Below, piece after piece: positions 23,912 through 32,995 of a stretch of DNA of 64,000 nt (position 1 is the stretch's first letter; every line of letters begins with the position of its first letter). The translations under genes and the position numbers were made by a program. The notes beneath the pieces were generated by a model. It did not search any database. It saw nothing but the letters and a program-made list of their open reading frames with translations, and was not told the origin of the DNA. Source of the DNA: Sphingobacterium pedocola (GTDB lineage: Bacteria > Bacteroidota > Bacteroidia > Sphingobacteriales > Sphingobacteriaceae); contig NZ_MU158690.1 in assembly GCF_015209965.1 (NCBI RefSeq), forward strand, positions 855,867-919,866, written 5' to 3'.

Positions 23912-25009
23912 ATGAATTATTGCACTAAATGTGTTATGCCAGATACTAGACCTGGTATTTCTTTTAATGAACATGGAATATGTTCGGCTTGTCAAGCCTA
24001 TGAAAATCGTAATAAAGTAAATTACGACGATCGTTTCGAAGAATTAAAAAATCTTTGCGATAAATATCGCGGATCGAATGGCCCCAGTGGGTATGATTGT
24101 ATGATCGCTGTGAGTGGTGGGAAAGATAGTCATTATCAAGTCCATTTATTTAAGGAAGTATTAGGAATGAACCCTTTGCTTGTTACCGTGGAAGACAATT
24201 TCCCGATGACGGCAGCAGGTGTACACAACCTGAAAAATATTTCCGCTGCTTTTGGTTGTGACGTTATCAGCATGAAACCAAACATTAAAGCTCAAAAAAT
24301 GGCGATGAAGTATACTTTCGAAAAATATGGGAAACCAACATATTTTGTAGATCGTTATATTTATACCTATCCTTTGCATATGGCCGTAAAGTTTAAGACT
24401 CCTTTATTAGTGTATGGAGAAAATGTTGGCTACGAATATGGAGGGTTAAATTCAATTGAAACCTATTCAGCGAAAGACCAAATTAGTAATGGTGTAGGTG
24501 CGGGCGTACCGACAGACGAGTTATTGGCACAGGGTTTGTTTCCTAAAGATTTAAATTTCTTCGATCCACCGAAGGCAGAAGATTTAGAACAGTTAGATCC
24601 GATTTATTTGAGTTACTTTGTAGAGTGGAATAGTTTCAAGAATTATGAATTAGCAAAGACGAAAGGATTTCATGATTTATCCCATGAATGGAATAGAAGT
24701 CATCATGTGGAAAATTTTGATCAGATCGATTCGCGAGCTTATCTTGTTCATTCTTGGATGAAATATCCAAAGTTTGGACATGCTTCAGCAACAGATTATT
24801 CTGCGAGGATGGTTAGATATGGTTTCTTAACGCGTGAAGAAGCTTTTGATTTGGTGAAGAAGCATGATCATGATTTAGATGCGTTATGTGTAAGAGATTT
24901 TTGCCAATTTATGGGCTATACGGAAGCCGAATTTTGGAGTATCATAGAAAGACAGTATAATACCGATCTATTCAAAAAAGATAAGTTGGGTAAGTGGGTG
25001 TTAAAATAA
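23912..25009 (+). CDS. N-acetyl sugar amidotransferase (PseA/WbpG/PtmG-like)
   Basis: A 365-residue ATP-PPi loop amidotransferase. Two zinc-binding cysteine pairs (C4/C7 and C24/C27) precede the PP-loop SGGKDS (68-73). WbpG and PseA form acetamidino groups from N-acetyl groups, and PtmG does so on CMP-legionaminic acid in Campylobacter. Placed after legF, this gene predicts an acetamidino-substituted legionaminic acid such as Leg5Am7Ac. WbpG-type enzymes use ammonia from HisH/HisF-like partners (WbpH/WbpI), and no such partner is in the window, so another nitrogen source is implied, as for PseA. The substrate assignment is inference; the family is firm. Confidence 0.87.
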   Translation: MNYCTKCVMPDTRPGISFNEHGICSACQAYENRNKVNYDDRFEELKNLCDKYRGSNGPSGYDCMIAVSGGKDSHYQVHLFKEVLGMNPLLVTVEDNFPMTAAGVHNLKNISAAFGCDVISMKPNIKAQKMAMKYTFEKYGKPTYFVDRYIYTYPLHMAVKFKTPLLVYGENVGYEYGGLNSIETYSAKDQISNGVGAGVPTDELLAQGLFPKDLNFFDPPKAEDLEQLDPIYLSYFVEWNSFKNYELAKTKGFHDLSHEWNRSHHVENFDQIDSRAYLVHSWMKYPKFGHASATDYSARMVRYGFLTREEAFDLVKKHDHDLDALCVRDFCQFMGYTEAEFWSIIERQYNTDLFKKDKLGKWVLK

Positions 25010-25015
25010 TATTGA

Positions 25016-25570
25016 ATGAGTTTTTTTAAGGAAGTTAAAATGAAATACAGGTTCGATGTGAGTACCGATCGCATCGGACCTGATATATTATTTACTTATT
25101 GGAGGTTTTTTTTTAGAAAAAAAATGATCGATTTATGTAGAAAAAAGTTTAGAAAATTTGGTGAGAATTCACAAATTAGACCTGGCGTATACGTAGTGGG
25201 ATGTTCAAAGGTTGAAATAGGAAATGATATAGTCTTAAGGCCAGGAACAATGATTCACGCTGAAACTGCTACGCTGGATATTTCATTAATCATTGAAGAT
25301 CAGGTATTGATTGGCTCGGGAGTTCATATTTATGTCGAAAACCATAAATTCGACGATCCGAATGTACCAATATTTGAGCAGGGTCATTCGGGAGCGGCAT
25401 TAGTCGTACTCGAAAAGGGTTGTTGGATCGGAGCGAATGTTATTATATTACCGGGTGTTACCATTGGTAAAAATGCAGTTATCGGTGCAGGAAGTGTGGT
25501 TACAAAATCGATTCCCGAAAAAGTAATTGCGGTGGGAAATCCGGCCAAAGTTATTAGAAGTTTAGCGTAA
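25016..25570 (+). CDS. Hexapeptide-repeat acyltransferase
   Basis: A 184-residue left-handed beta-helix acetyltransferase of the LacA/Maa type. Repeats begin near residue 45 (IRPGVYVVG) and run to VIILPGVTIGKNAVIGAGS and the VGNPAKVIRSL ending. His123 in YVENHKFDD sits where the catalytic histidine is expected. It probably O-acetylates a sugar of the repeat unit. A second ATG at 25040 would remove eight residues. It follows the amidotransferase by 6 bp. Confidence 0.82.
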   Translation: MSFFKEVKMKYRFDVSTDRIGPDILFTYWRFFFRKKMIDLCRKKFRKFGENSQIRPGVYVVGCSKVEIGNDIVLRPGTMIHAETATLDISLIIEDQVLIGSGVHIYVENHKFDDPNVPIFEQGHSGAALVVLEKGCWIGANVIILPGVTIGKNAVIGAGSVVTKSIPEKVIAVGNPAKVIRSLA

Positions 25571-25595
25571 AAAGTTTTATTTAATTATTTTCAAA

Positions 25596-26780
25596 TTGAT
25601 CAAAAAATATATTAAATTTTTTTTTGCTAGAAAAATTGATATCGACAAGGTATTTAGTTTATCGTATAGTGAACAAAAGAGTTTCCTGGACGCTTTTCCG
25701 CAACCGAAAGATGATTTTCAAAGATCCTTTTTTCAGTATAAGTGCCAACAATATTCCAAAGGAAAAGGGCAGCTCATTGTTCTGAATGTAGTCGCTTTTC
25801 TTATTGTTTGGTTTTTACTATTTTACCTGCTGCTCAATAGACTTTTTATTAAAAAAGAAAAGTCTGAAGGTAAAGCTGTTTTTCCTTATAAAGGGAAGTA
25901 TGGGGATATAATTCCGCAATTATACTTAAAAAAATATCTACCTTTAGAAATACCATATAATAATATGGTTCAGGAACTAAGTCTTTCCTTAAAGGATATC
26001 CCTTTCTTATTTTTAGTTACAAAAAAATTTCCATTCAACTGGTATTTTTTTGTAACAGTCGTTTATAAGGTGGCTTTTTACCGATCAATATTTATCAGGT
26101 TTAATCCTAAAGTCCTTTTTGTTTCCAGCGAGTACTCATTTTCGTCATCTATCTTAACAAGATACTGTGAAATAAATAATGTCACTCACATAAATGTTAT
26201 GCATGGCGAAAAGCTATTCAGTATGACCGATTCTTTTTTTAGATTTCATAAATGTCTTGTTTGGAGTGCCCACTATAAAGATTTATTCCTTCAGTTACGT
26301 GCGGAAAAAACACAATTTGAAATCCTTATTCCAGATAATATAAGCCTAAATTTGGATGAGTCGAGGAGCCCTGTTTACGATTTTACATATTATTTGGGTG
26401 GAGAAAAACGCGATCAGCTAAATAAAATTGCAAAATTGCTGCTTTTTTTAGCCAAGAAAGAATTTAAAATAGCTGTACGGATACATCCACGATATTCAGA
26501 TATGGCATTGATAACACGTGTTTTTCAAGGTTTGGAAATAGAAAACGCGAGAGAAGTGACTTTAAAAGAATCTTTTGAGCGAACAAACAAACTCGTTTCT
26601 TTGTATTCAACTGTGCTTTATCAAGGACTTTTAAATAATAAAAAACTGATTATTGATGACGTAACCTCTGATCCGTCCTTTTTGGAAGGGTTAAAGGATT
26701 TGAAATATTTTATATTTAATACCGAGGTAGAAATGATGAGTGATTTATTAAAACGATATGATAAGGATAAAATTAACTAG
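25596..26780 (+). CDS. Unclassified glycosyltransferase-like protein, candidate nonulosonate transferase
   Basis: A 394-residue protein without an ATG before codon 125; TTG at 25596 is the best start and ATT codons at 25584/25587 are alternatives. A strongly hydrophobic stretch (about 61-83, LIVLNVVAFLIVWFLLFYLL) suggests membrane association. The C-terminal half has a GT-B-like pattern: NVTHINVMHGEKLF, then FRFHKCLVWSAHYKDLF, then VRIHPRYSD and LYSTVLYQGLLNNK. Such patterns recall sialyl/polysialyltransferase-like families next to nonulosonate genes. It is the only enzyme after legF here with features that suit transfer from a CMP-sugar. I cannot assign a CAZy family. Confidence 0.5.
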   Translation: MIKKYIKFFFARKIDIDKVFSLSYSEQKSFLDAFPQPKDDFQRSFFQYKCQQYSKGKGQLIVLNVVAFLIVWFLLFYLLLNRLFIKKEKSEGKAVFPYKGKYGDIIPQLYLKKYLPLEIPYNNMVQELSLSLKDIPFLFLVTKKFPFNWYFFVTVVYKVAFYRSIFIRFNPKVLFVSSEYSFSSSILTRYCEINNVTHINVMHGEKLFSMTDSFFRFHKCLVWSAHYKDLFLQLRAEKTQFEILIPDNISLNLDESRSPVYDFTYYLGGEKRDQLNKIAKLLLFLAKKEFKIAVRIHPRYSDMALITRVFQGLEIENAREVTLKESFERTNKLVSLYSTVLYQGLLNNKKLIIDDVTSDPSFLEGLKDLKYFIFNTEVEMMSDLLKRYDKDKIN

Positions 26781-27792
26781 GTTTTGTATTTTATTAGTGT
26801 GTCAAATCCTGTGGTTTGGCAGCTATGCCCGCAGTGTAGAAATTAATGTGCGGAATCAGGGTGCAAAAGGCGATGGTAGAACAGATGATTATGCCGTCCT
26901 CCAAAAAGCAATAGATCAGGTTTCTTTGGCCGGTGGGGGTAGGGTTCTTATACCGAACGGGACGTACCTGATAAAAGATAAAACGCTCCTAATTTGGGGA
27001 AGTAATGTGGACGTTGTAGGGGGTACAAATACAATTTTGTTAAAGCAAGGCGCAGCAGGCTGGTGGGGCGATTTAATGAACATATCTGGCAAAATCAAAA
27101 ACCATAAATACTATGGCTCCTTTGGGAAATCTAATCCGAGTAAATTTGTGACTTATACAGGAAAAACTATTCCATCTAAAAATATTACGATAAAAAATAT
27201 TACTTTTCGATCGGGTAAAGTGGATAAATCGCTCGCCAATAATTTAGGGATTGTCAATTCAAGTAACGTCTTAATCTATAATTGTAGATTTGAGAATGCC
27301 CCGCAGACGAATTTAGGCGTCGTAAACGATTCCAGAATTCATAAAAATGCGGCTATAAGGATTGAAAATTGCACATTTTTGAATGCTGGAGATCACAATG
27401 TTCGCGTTATTTCGTATGAACGGGGGGCCATGTTGGGTAATGTCGTGACGATTAAGAACTCCCGTTTCATAGATTTGCGTAGGTCAAGCAACCTGAAAGA
27501 GATCAAAGGGAAGAAAGTGCATATATGGTATAGAGCCGGTGCTGCAATGGATAGTAAACTTATAATAGACAATTGTGATTTCGATAATAGTGGAGATATT
27601 GTATCGACCGTGAGCGCAAGAGGCTTTTCTATTAAAAACTCTAGAATCAGGTCGAAAATTGTTTACGAAGATGGGTTGTCTTCGGATCTTGATATTAATA
27701 ATAATACTTTTTCTAATCAATACCAATCGAGTCTCCAACTTAGGGATGACGGTAAAAAATCTGCCATAAACCGCAATAATAAGTTTAAATGA
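26758..27792 (+). CDS. Secreted right-handed beta-helix (pectate-lyase superfamily) protein
   Basis: A 344-residue protein with an N-terminal signal peptide (about 1-24) and a right-handed parallel beta-helix. Residues 27-60 carry the Pectate_lyase_3 start (VRNQGAKGDGRTDDYAVLQKA), followed by many N-x-[TS]F-type coil turns such as NITIKNITFRSG and AIRIENCTFLNAGDHNV. It is embedded in the assembly part of the locus, overlapping genes on both sides by 23 and 4 bp, so it is co-expressed with the polysaccharide machinery. It could be a lyase, an epimerase or a hydrolase trimming the polymer in the periplasm. Catalytic residues cannot be named with confidence. Confidence 0.75.
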   Translation: MIRIKLTRFCILLVCQILWFGSYARSVEINVRNQGAKGDGRTDDYAVLQKAIDQVSLAGGGRVLIPNGTYLIKDKTLLIWGSNVDVVGGTNTILLKQGAAGWWGDLMNISGKIKNHKYYGSFGKSNPSKFVTYTGKTIPSKNITIKNITFRSGKVDKSLANNLGIVNSSNVLIYNCRFENAPQTNLGVVNDSRIHKNAAIRIENCTFLNAGDHNVRVISYERGAMLGNVVTIKNSRFIDLRRSSNLKEIKGKKVHIWYRAGAAMDSKLIIDNCDFDNSGDIVSTVSARGFSIKNSRIRSKIVYEDGLSSDLDINNNTFSNQYQSSLQLRDDGKKSAINRNNKFK

Positions 27793-29033
27793 TACGAGGT
27801 ATTACGAAGTCATCCTTATTTAAGGATTCCATAATTTATGGTTTCTCGAATGCGCTATATACCGGACTTCCTTTATTATTAATGCCATTTCTGGTCGTCA
27901 TTCTTCAGCCAGAAGATTACGGTATTGTGGAGTTGTTTAGAAGTTTTAGCTTAATGCTTATTCCGGTCATCGGTTTAAGTACACTGGCCTCCGTCGATCG
28001 ATTTTATTTCGATTTAGATACAAAGAAATTTCAAAACTTAATTGGTACGTTAATAATTTTTCATTTTGTCATGGCTCTGTCGGTCATCTTCTTACTAAGC
28101 TTGATGATTGATTTTTTGCCGGAGAAATATTATGTAATAATCCTATTGGCAATTATTTACTGTTTATTCTATCAAATTATTGAAATTTATTTAGTCGTGT
28201 TACGGGTTAAACGACAAGCAATTAATTTTTTGAAAGTGCGCATAGGTACAGTTGTTCTGGAGTTGTCTTTACTTACGCTGTTCTACTTTATTTTCACGCA
28301 TCATGATTGGACGTTCAGGATATATCCAATCATCATAGCGGCTGTCGTTATCGGTATTGGGATATGTGTTCTTATTTTTAGATTTAGAAATATCCCGTTT
28401 GCTGTAGATAGAGACGTGCTAAAGCAGGCGATTATATTTAGTGCCCCTTTAATTATCCATATGGTAGCCGGGTACATTTTAAATTTAAGTAACCGATTTT
28501 TTATTCTTCACTATAATGGTGAAAAAGTGCTTGGTAGTTTCTCCCTTGCGTACCAAATCGGCATGTCAATTAGTTTTTTTTACACAAGTTTCAATATGGC
28601 TTGGACACCTACTTTTTATAGTTGGATGGACAATAAAAAAAAGAGCAGTATAAAGAAAGTACGTGTATTGGTATATACAGGACTTTCTTTGGGAGCATTA
28701 GCTATACTCCTAGGCTGGATTTTTATCAGCCCTTATATTAGTCAGATTAAGAATTATGGCATTTCACATGAAACTATTGCTCTTTTATTGCTCGCCTTTG
28801 TATTATTGTCACTGTATAAATTTGAAGGGAATTATTTCTTCTATCATAAGAAAACCACTAAGCTTTCTTTATTTACCTTACTCAGTTGTCTTGTCGCGTT
28901 AATACTTAATTTCTTACTGATCCCTAAGTTTGCCGTATTAGGAGCAGCATATTCAACTCTTTTTTCGTATTTTTTTCTATTTATGTGCGTAATCTTATTT
29001 AAACAAAATAATAAGGAGGTTAAAAATGTATAA
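27789..29033 (+). CDS. wzx: Wzx-type oligosaccharide flippase
   Basis: A 414-residue integral membrane protein with about 12 helices and the polysaccharide-synthesis/MOP layout (first segment SIIYGFSNALYTGLPLLLMPF with a following LQPEDYGIVELF). It would flip the lipid-linked repeat unit to the periplasmic side. It lies between a beta-helix protein and an acyltransferase, with a polymerase gene two genes downstream, as usual in Wzx/Wzy loci. The symbol denotes the functional class; Wzx proteins diverge too far for finer assignment. Confidence 0.88.
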   Translation: MIRGITKSSLFKDSIIYGFSNALYTGLPLLLMPFLVVILQPEDYGIVELFRSFSLMLIPVIGLSTLASVDRFYFDLDTKKFQNLIGTLIIFHFVMALSVIFLLSLMIDFLPEKYYVIILLAIIYCLFYQIIEIYLVVLRVKRQAINFLKVRIGTVVLELSLLTLFYFIFTHHDWTFRIYPIIIAAVVIGIGICVLIFRFRNIPFAVDRDVLKQAIIFSAPLIIHMVAGYILNLSNRFFILHYNGEKVLGSFSLAYQIGMSISFFYTSFNMAWTPTFYSWMDNKKKSSIKKVRVLVYTGLSLGALAILLGWIFISPYISQIKNYGISHETIALLLLAFVLLSLYKFEGNYFFYHKKTTKLSLFTLLSCLVALILNFLLIPKFAVLGAAYSTLFSYFFLFMCVILFKQNNKEVKNV

Positions 29034-29523
29034 ATTATTCTATAAAGTTAGAAGGTTACTGTATACCTTTATTTGTTTTATTCAGAGTCGCGACAGCAAC
29101 GTGTTCCGTTGTTTTATAAATGGTCCTTGTAAATTTGATAAAAAGGTTATTTTTGGCAATAATACAAGCTTCAATGGTTGCAAGAAGTTTGGTTCAGGAA
29201 TTGTGCGTATAGGCGATAATTTTCATTCAGCTGAAGGTTTGAAAATTTTAACAACCTATCATAATTATAATGGGAATTTGCTTCCTTACGATCATACGGT
29301 CATTACTAAAGATGTTCTTATCGAGGACAATGTATGGATTGGGATGGACGTGATGATTTTAGGAGGGGTTACCATTGGAGAAGGAGCGATTATTCAAGCT
29401 GGTAGCGTTGTGTCCAAGAGTATTCCCAAATTAGGTATTGCCGGTGGAAATCCAGCGCGAGTATTTAAACATCGAGAAGGCGATCATTACGATAAGTTGA
29501 AGCGTGAAAAGCGATTTTTATAA
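29026..29523 (+). CDS. Hexapeptide-repeat acyltransferase (WbbJ/CapG-like)
   Basis: A 165-residue acetyltransferase with hexapeptide repeats from about residue 45 (IFGNNTSFNGCKKFGSG) to VWIGMDVMILGGVTIGEGAIIQ and the AGGNPARVFKHREG ending. His84 in TTYHNYNG marks the likely catalytic region. It probably O-acetylates the repeat unit, as the second of two such enzymes in the locus. Overlaps: 8 bp with wzx and 1 bp with wzy. Confidence 0.83.
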   Translation: MYKLFYKVRRLLYTFICFIQSRDSNVFRCFINGPCKFDKKVIFGNNTSFNGCKKFGSGIVRIGDNFHSAEGLKILTTYHNYNGNLLPYDHTVITKDVLIEDNVWIGMDVMILGGVTIGEGAIIQAGSVVSKSIPKLGIAGGNPARVFKHREGDHYDKLKREKRFL

Positions 29524-30680
29524 TGAGAAATATTAGCATAAAAGATTTTTTATTAGGTTTATTGATCTATTGTACAGCGTTTATTTTAACTCCTCAGCCC
29601 GTTGTATATCCTTTCATAATTCTAATAGGTCTTTTATCCTTTTTAACGCAACTGAATCGTAAAATCACCACAACGGAATTAATTGCTATAATTCTATTTA
29701 CGTTCTCAGTGGTAATATTTGTATTCGGTATTAATTTAGCCAATAATGCAGATTCTAAATCCATTTTATCGAAATACTTTCCTTACACTGTCTTTATTGT
29801 TACGACAATATATTTTTCGAAGAAAGTTACCCTGGAGAGTTTATATGTTTTATTTTACTTGCTTGTTTTAGAGATATGCGTCGGTATTGTCGAATTTCTA
29901 ATTGGCGTGCCATATGTTTTTCGACCTAGTGGTTTCGGCTCGGGTGAGACGGAGTATGGATCAACCAATTTATTGTATTTTAACCGAGTTTATGGGCTGA
30001 GTCAAGGAGTAAGTATATTTGCTCAAAAAGTCCTCGTTTCACTCTTGTTGGTTCACTTTTTAACTTTTTCAAAGAAATTCAAAAGTATACTCCTCTGTTT
30101 AATCCTGGCCGGTTTTTTAGTTTCTTTTAACAGAACGGCTATCTTGTCTGCGTTAGTTTTTGCTGCAGTATATTATTTTAGAGAACTGTCTGTGAAGAAA
30201 ATATTTATTATAGCTGCAGTGTCAATAGCTTCCTTGTATATGTTATTCGTTAACTGGGATCTGGTCTTGGATCAGGTTTTCCGGGGTAAAACAGAAGTGG
30301 ATTTATCGCATCGAGATGAGATTTTTTATTTCTTTATTACTTTTATTAAGGAAAATATTTTTTTCGGCAACTTTGCACAAAAATTATGGTATAGCCCTTC
30401 CTTCAATGAGTTGTACCATGCGCATAATTCCTATTTAGAAACCTTAGCCAGTGCAGGATTATTCCTTTCTATAATTATCTTAATTCTTGTGGCAAACTTA
30501 GTGCTCAAAAATAAAAATTCCATAAAATTCATTTTACCCATGTTGGTGTACTCGCTTTCGCAGTATGGGATTTTATGGGGAGTATCCTTTTTTGATATCA
30601 TCTTTTTCGCGATACTATGGAATAGTAACAACATCGCATCAAGTATGGCTAAAACATCTACATCAAACGCTTTGCAATGA
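29523..30680 (+). CDS. wzy: Wzy-type polysaccharide polymerase
   Basis: A 385-residue protein with about ten membrane helices and a large periplasmic loop near residues 250-310 (FRGKTEVDLSHRDEIF, later YHAHNSYLETLASAGLF), the H-x-x-N/S-YLE motif of the Wzy_C/O-antigen ligase superfamily. It would polymerise flipped repeat units. An N-terminal segment with a GLSQGVSIFAQKVL stretch is also typical. Its presence with wzx, wza and wzc defines a Wzy-dependent surface polysaccharide or capsule. It overlaps the neighbouring genes by 1 and 4 bp. Confidence 0.83.
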   Translation: MRNISIKDFLLGLLIYCTAFILTPQPVVYPFIILIGLLSFLTQLNRKITTTELIAIILFTFSVVIFVFGINLANNADSKSILSKYFPYTVFIVTTIYFSKKVTLESLYVLFYLLVLEICVGIVEFLIGVPYVFRPSGFGSGETEYGSTNLLYFNRVYGLSQGVSIFAQKVLVSLLLVHFLTFSKKFKSILLCLILAGFLVSFNRTAILSALVFAAVYYFRELSVKKIFIIAAVSIASLYMLFVNWDLVLDQVFRGKTEVDLSHRDEIFYFFITFIKENIFFGNFAQKLWYSPSFNELYHAHNSYLETLASAGLFLSIIILILVANLVLKNKNSIKFILPMLVYSLSQYGILWGVSFFDIIFFAILWNSNNIASSMAKTSTSNALQ

Positions 30681-31879
30681 AAATAGTATATTTTTACCAA
30701 TATTTCTCAACCCCAAAGGGGTCTTGGGGCACGAGAGTTTACGAATTCGCGAAAGAATGGGTCGATCAGGGACACGAAGTAACCGTCGTATCGAGTGTTT
30801 ATAGTAAATCGGATATGAAAGCGAGTGAATTTATTGAAGATCAGTATTTTGAAGGTATTCATGTTAAATTGATAAACGTTACGATTGATAATAAACAGTC
30901 CTTTCTCAAGCGGATATGGTCATTTATACAATATAGTTTCGTGTCATCATACTATGCTGCAACTTTACCTGCGGATATTGTAATAGCATCTTCGGGTCCG
31001 ATAACAATTGGCCTCCCAGGCTTGATAGCAAGATACTTGCGCGGTAGAAAATTAGTTTTTGAAACAAGAGATTTATGGCCTGAGGGAGCTATTGAATTGG
31101 GAATCATAAATAATAAGTGGATTAAAAGACTGGCTTATTGGTTTGAACGCTTTTGTTATAAAGCATCTTCCTATATTATAACACTCTCTCCGGGAATGAC
31201 GCAAAATATCAAAAGAAGATTTGGGATGCATAATGTCGACGACGTTACAAATGCGGCCAATATTAAATTATTCTCCACACCCATAGCTTTTAAGCAAAAT
31301 CTCCTTGTGCCTAAAAGTTATGCCATTTATACGGGAAATATTGGAATGGTTAATAATTCGTATTGGTTGTTTGAGGCAGCAAAGATTTTGAAACAACGTA
31401 AAAGAGATGATATAGTAATTCTTTTGATTGGAGAAGGACAACAACGTGAAGAATTGTTTTCACGGGCGGAAAGTGAAGGGATTACTACTTTTATTCGGTT
31501 AGGATTAATGCCGAAAAATGACCTCGTAGCATATGTTCAAAACGCTTTTGTTTCTTTAGTTCCATTAAAAGGAACGCCTGTCTTGGATACTTCCTCACCA
31601 AATAAATTCTTTGAGTCCTTGGCGGCTGGCGTTCCCGTCATTCAAAATACACAAGGATGGATGAAGGACTTTTTAAATGAACATAATGTGGGTCTCACCT
31701 TAGATCCTAATGATCCTGAACAACTAGCGGACACCCTCATTCATATGAAAGATAATGCGATGGAGACGGAAGCAATGGGTGCTAAGAGTCTGGAAATAGC
31801 GAAACAATATTTCGATAAAGATTATTTATCCAAAAAGATGCTTGATATTTTAATGAAAGTTCATCATGATAATAATTAG
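30677..31879 (+). CDS. wbuB: GT4-family glycosyltransferase (WbuB-like)
   Basis: A 400-residue GT-B glycosyltransferase of family 4. The N-terminal acceptor domain has YQYFSTPKGSWGTRVYEFA, the linker LVFETRDLWPEGAIELG is diagnostic of the WbuB group, and the C-terminal domain has YTGNIGMVNNS, IGEGQQREEL and PNKFFESLAAGVPVI for nucleotide-sugar binding. WbuB-like enzymes typically add an N-acetyl-deoxyhexosamine next to the lipid-linked first sugar. It is followed by an epimerase and the initiating transferase, a conserved trio in such loci. Confidence 0.87.
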   Translation: MKIVYFYQYFSTPKGSWGTRVYEFAKEWVDQGHEVTVVSSVYSKSDMKASEFIEDQYFEGIHVKLINVTIDNKQSFLKRIWSFIQYSFVSSYYAATLPADIVIASSGPITIGLPGLIARYLRGRKLVFETRDLWPEGAIELGIINNKWIKRLAYWFERFCYKASSYIITLSPGMTQNIKRRFGMHNVDDVTNAANIKLFSTPIAFKQNLLVPKSYAIYTGNIGMVNNSYWLFEAAKILKQRKRDDIVILLIGEGQQREELFSRAESEGITTFIRLGLMPKNDLVAYVQNAFVSLVPLKGTPVLDTSSPNKFFESLAAGVPVIQNTQGWMKDFLNEHNVGLTLDPNDPEQLADTLIHMKDNAMETEAMGAKSLEIAKQYFDKDYLSKKMLDILMKVHHDNN

Positions 31880-32753
31880 TGGCTATACCGGATTTATAGG
31901 GCAAAACTTACTCAGTTGTTTAGATAATAGTCGGGGTATTTCGTTGAGGACGGCTAACTGGCAGGATCGGATGGACGGAGAAACTATAATCAATCTAGTG
32001 GGGAAGGCGCATGATCATAAAGGGGAGGCTACCGAAAAAGACTACGCTTATGCAAATGTTGACCTTAGTAAAGCAGTGTTTGAAGCATTTTTAAACTCCT
32101 CAGCCAGTTTACTCATACATGTAAGTTCCTTGGCTGCGTTGGAAGAATATGAAGCAGACAAACCGCTAGAGGAAATGGCTGTCTGTCATCCCTCCTCGTG
32201 GTACGGCCGCTCAAAGCGGACTGCCGAAGAATGGCTATTAAACCAGAAAATACCCGCAGGTAAGAAGTTAATTATCCTTCGACCTCCAATGGTTCATGGA
32301 CCGGGAGATAAAGGCAACTTGGGCTTATTATATAAATGGGTGTCTAAGGGCATACCCTATCCTTTAGCCTCATTTAATAACAGCAGGTCTTTTATTTCCA
32401 TTGCTAACTTTTGTTTTTTTATTCAGGAAATAATTAGAAAACAGGATCAATTGGAATCAGGGGTTTATCATGTTGCAGATGACGAACCAGTATCAACAAA
32501 GGAGATTTTCAACATCATCAAAAAGGTTACCAACAAAAAGGTTATAAATATTTCGCTTCCTAAATATTTGGTTAGGACACTAGCAAAAGTCGGAGACATC
32601 ATTCCAATACCGTTAAATACAAAGCGTCTTAAAAAGATGACGAGTAATTTATTGATCTCGAATCAAAAAATTAAAGATGCTTTGGGAATAGAGAAATTAC
32701 CGTTATCAGCAAAGGAAGGGTTGGAGAAGACGATTCGATCTTTTGGTGATTAG
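31866..32753 (+). CDS. NAD-dependent sugar epimerase/dehydratase (extended SDR)
   Basis: A 295-residue SDR with ISGYTGFIGQNLL at the N-terminus, catalytic Tyr in SSWYGRSKRTAEEWLL (YxxxK) and LRPPMVHGPGDKGNLG. It is like the WbpV/WbiG group that acts on UDP-4-keto or UDP-GlcNAc-type sugars before transfer by the adjacent WecA-type enzyme. The C-terminus is encoded by the first words of a type I repeat: the stop codon is in GGTGATTAGTAATTGG. It overlaps wbuB by 14 bp. Confidence 0.82.
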   Translation: MIIISGYTGFIGQNLLSCLDNSRGISLRTANWQDRMDGETIINLVGKAHDHKGEATEKDYAYANVDLSKAVFEAFLNSSASLLIHVSSLAALEEYEADKPLEEMAVCHPSSWYGRSKRTAEEWLLNQKIPAGKKLIILRPPMVHGPGDKGNLGLLYKWVSKGIPYPLASFNNSRSFISIANFCFFIQEIIRKQDQLESGVYHVADDEPVSTKEIFNIIKKVTNKKVINISLPKYLVRTLAKVGDIIPIPLNTKRLKKMTSNLLISNQKIKDALGIEKLPLSAKEGLEKTIRSFGD

Positions 32754-32995
32754 TAATTGGTGACTAGTGATTGGAGATTGATTTTGGGAGTTAGGGGATA
32801 GATGTTAGAGACTGGTGATTGTTGATTAGGGGTTATAGGTTGATTTTGGGAGTTAGGTTTTAGGAGATAGGGATTGGGGAACGGGAAACAGGTATCAGGA
32901 AACCGGGATTAGAGATTGGATTTTGGGGGATAGGGGATAGAAGTTAGAGATTAGGAGTTAGATGTTAGAGATAACAGAAAAGTTAAATAGAAAAA
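32754..32995 (+). repeat. Type I low-complexity junction, 242 bp
   Basis: The gap consists almost entirely of GTGACTAGTGATTGG, GGAGTTAGGGGATAG, GATTAGGGGTTATAGG, GGGAACGGGAAACAGG and TTAGAGATTAGGAGTTAG words. A 19-bp block, GTTGATTTTGGGAGTTAGG (with a near copy earlier), is repeated at about 32779-32796 and 32843-32861. Nothing else is seen. Confidence 0.75.
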
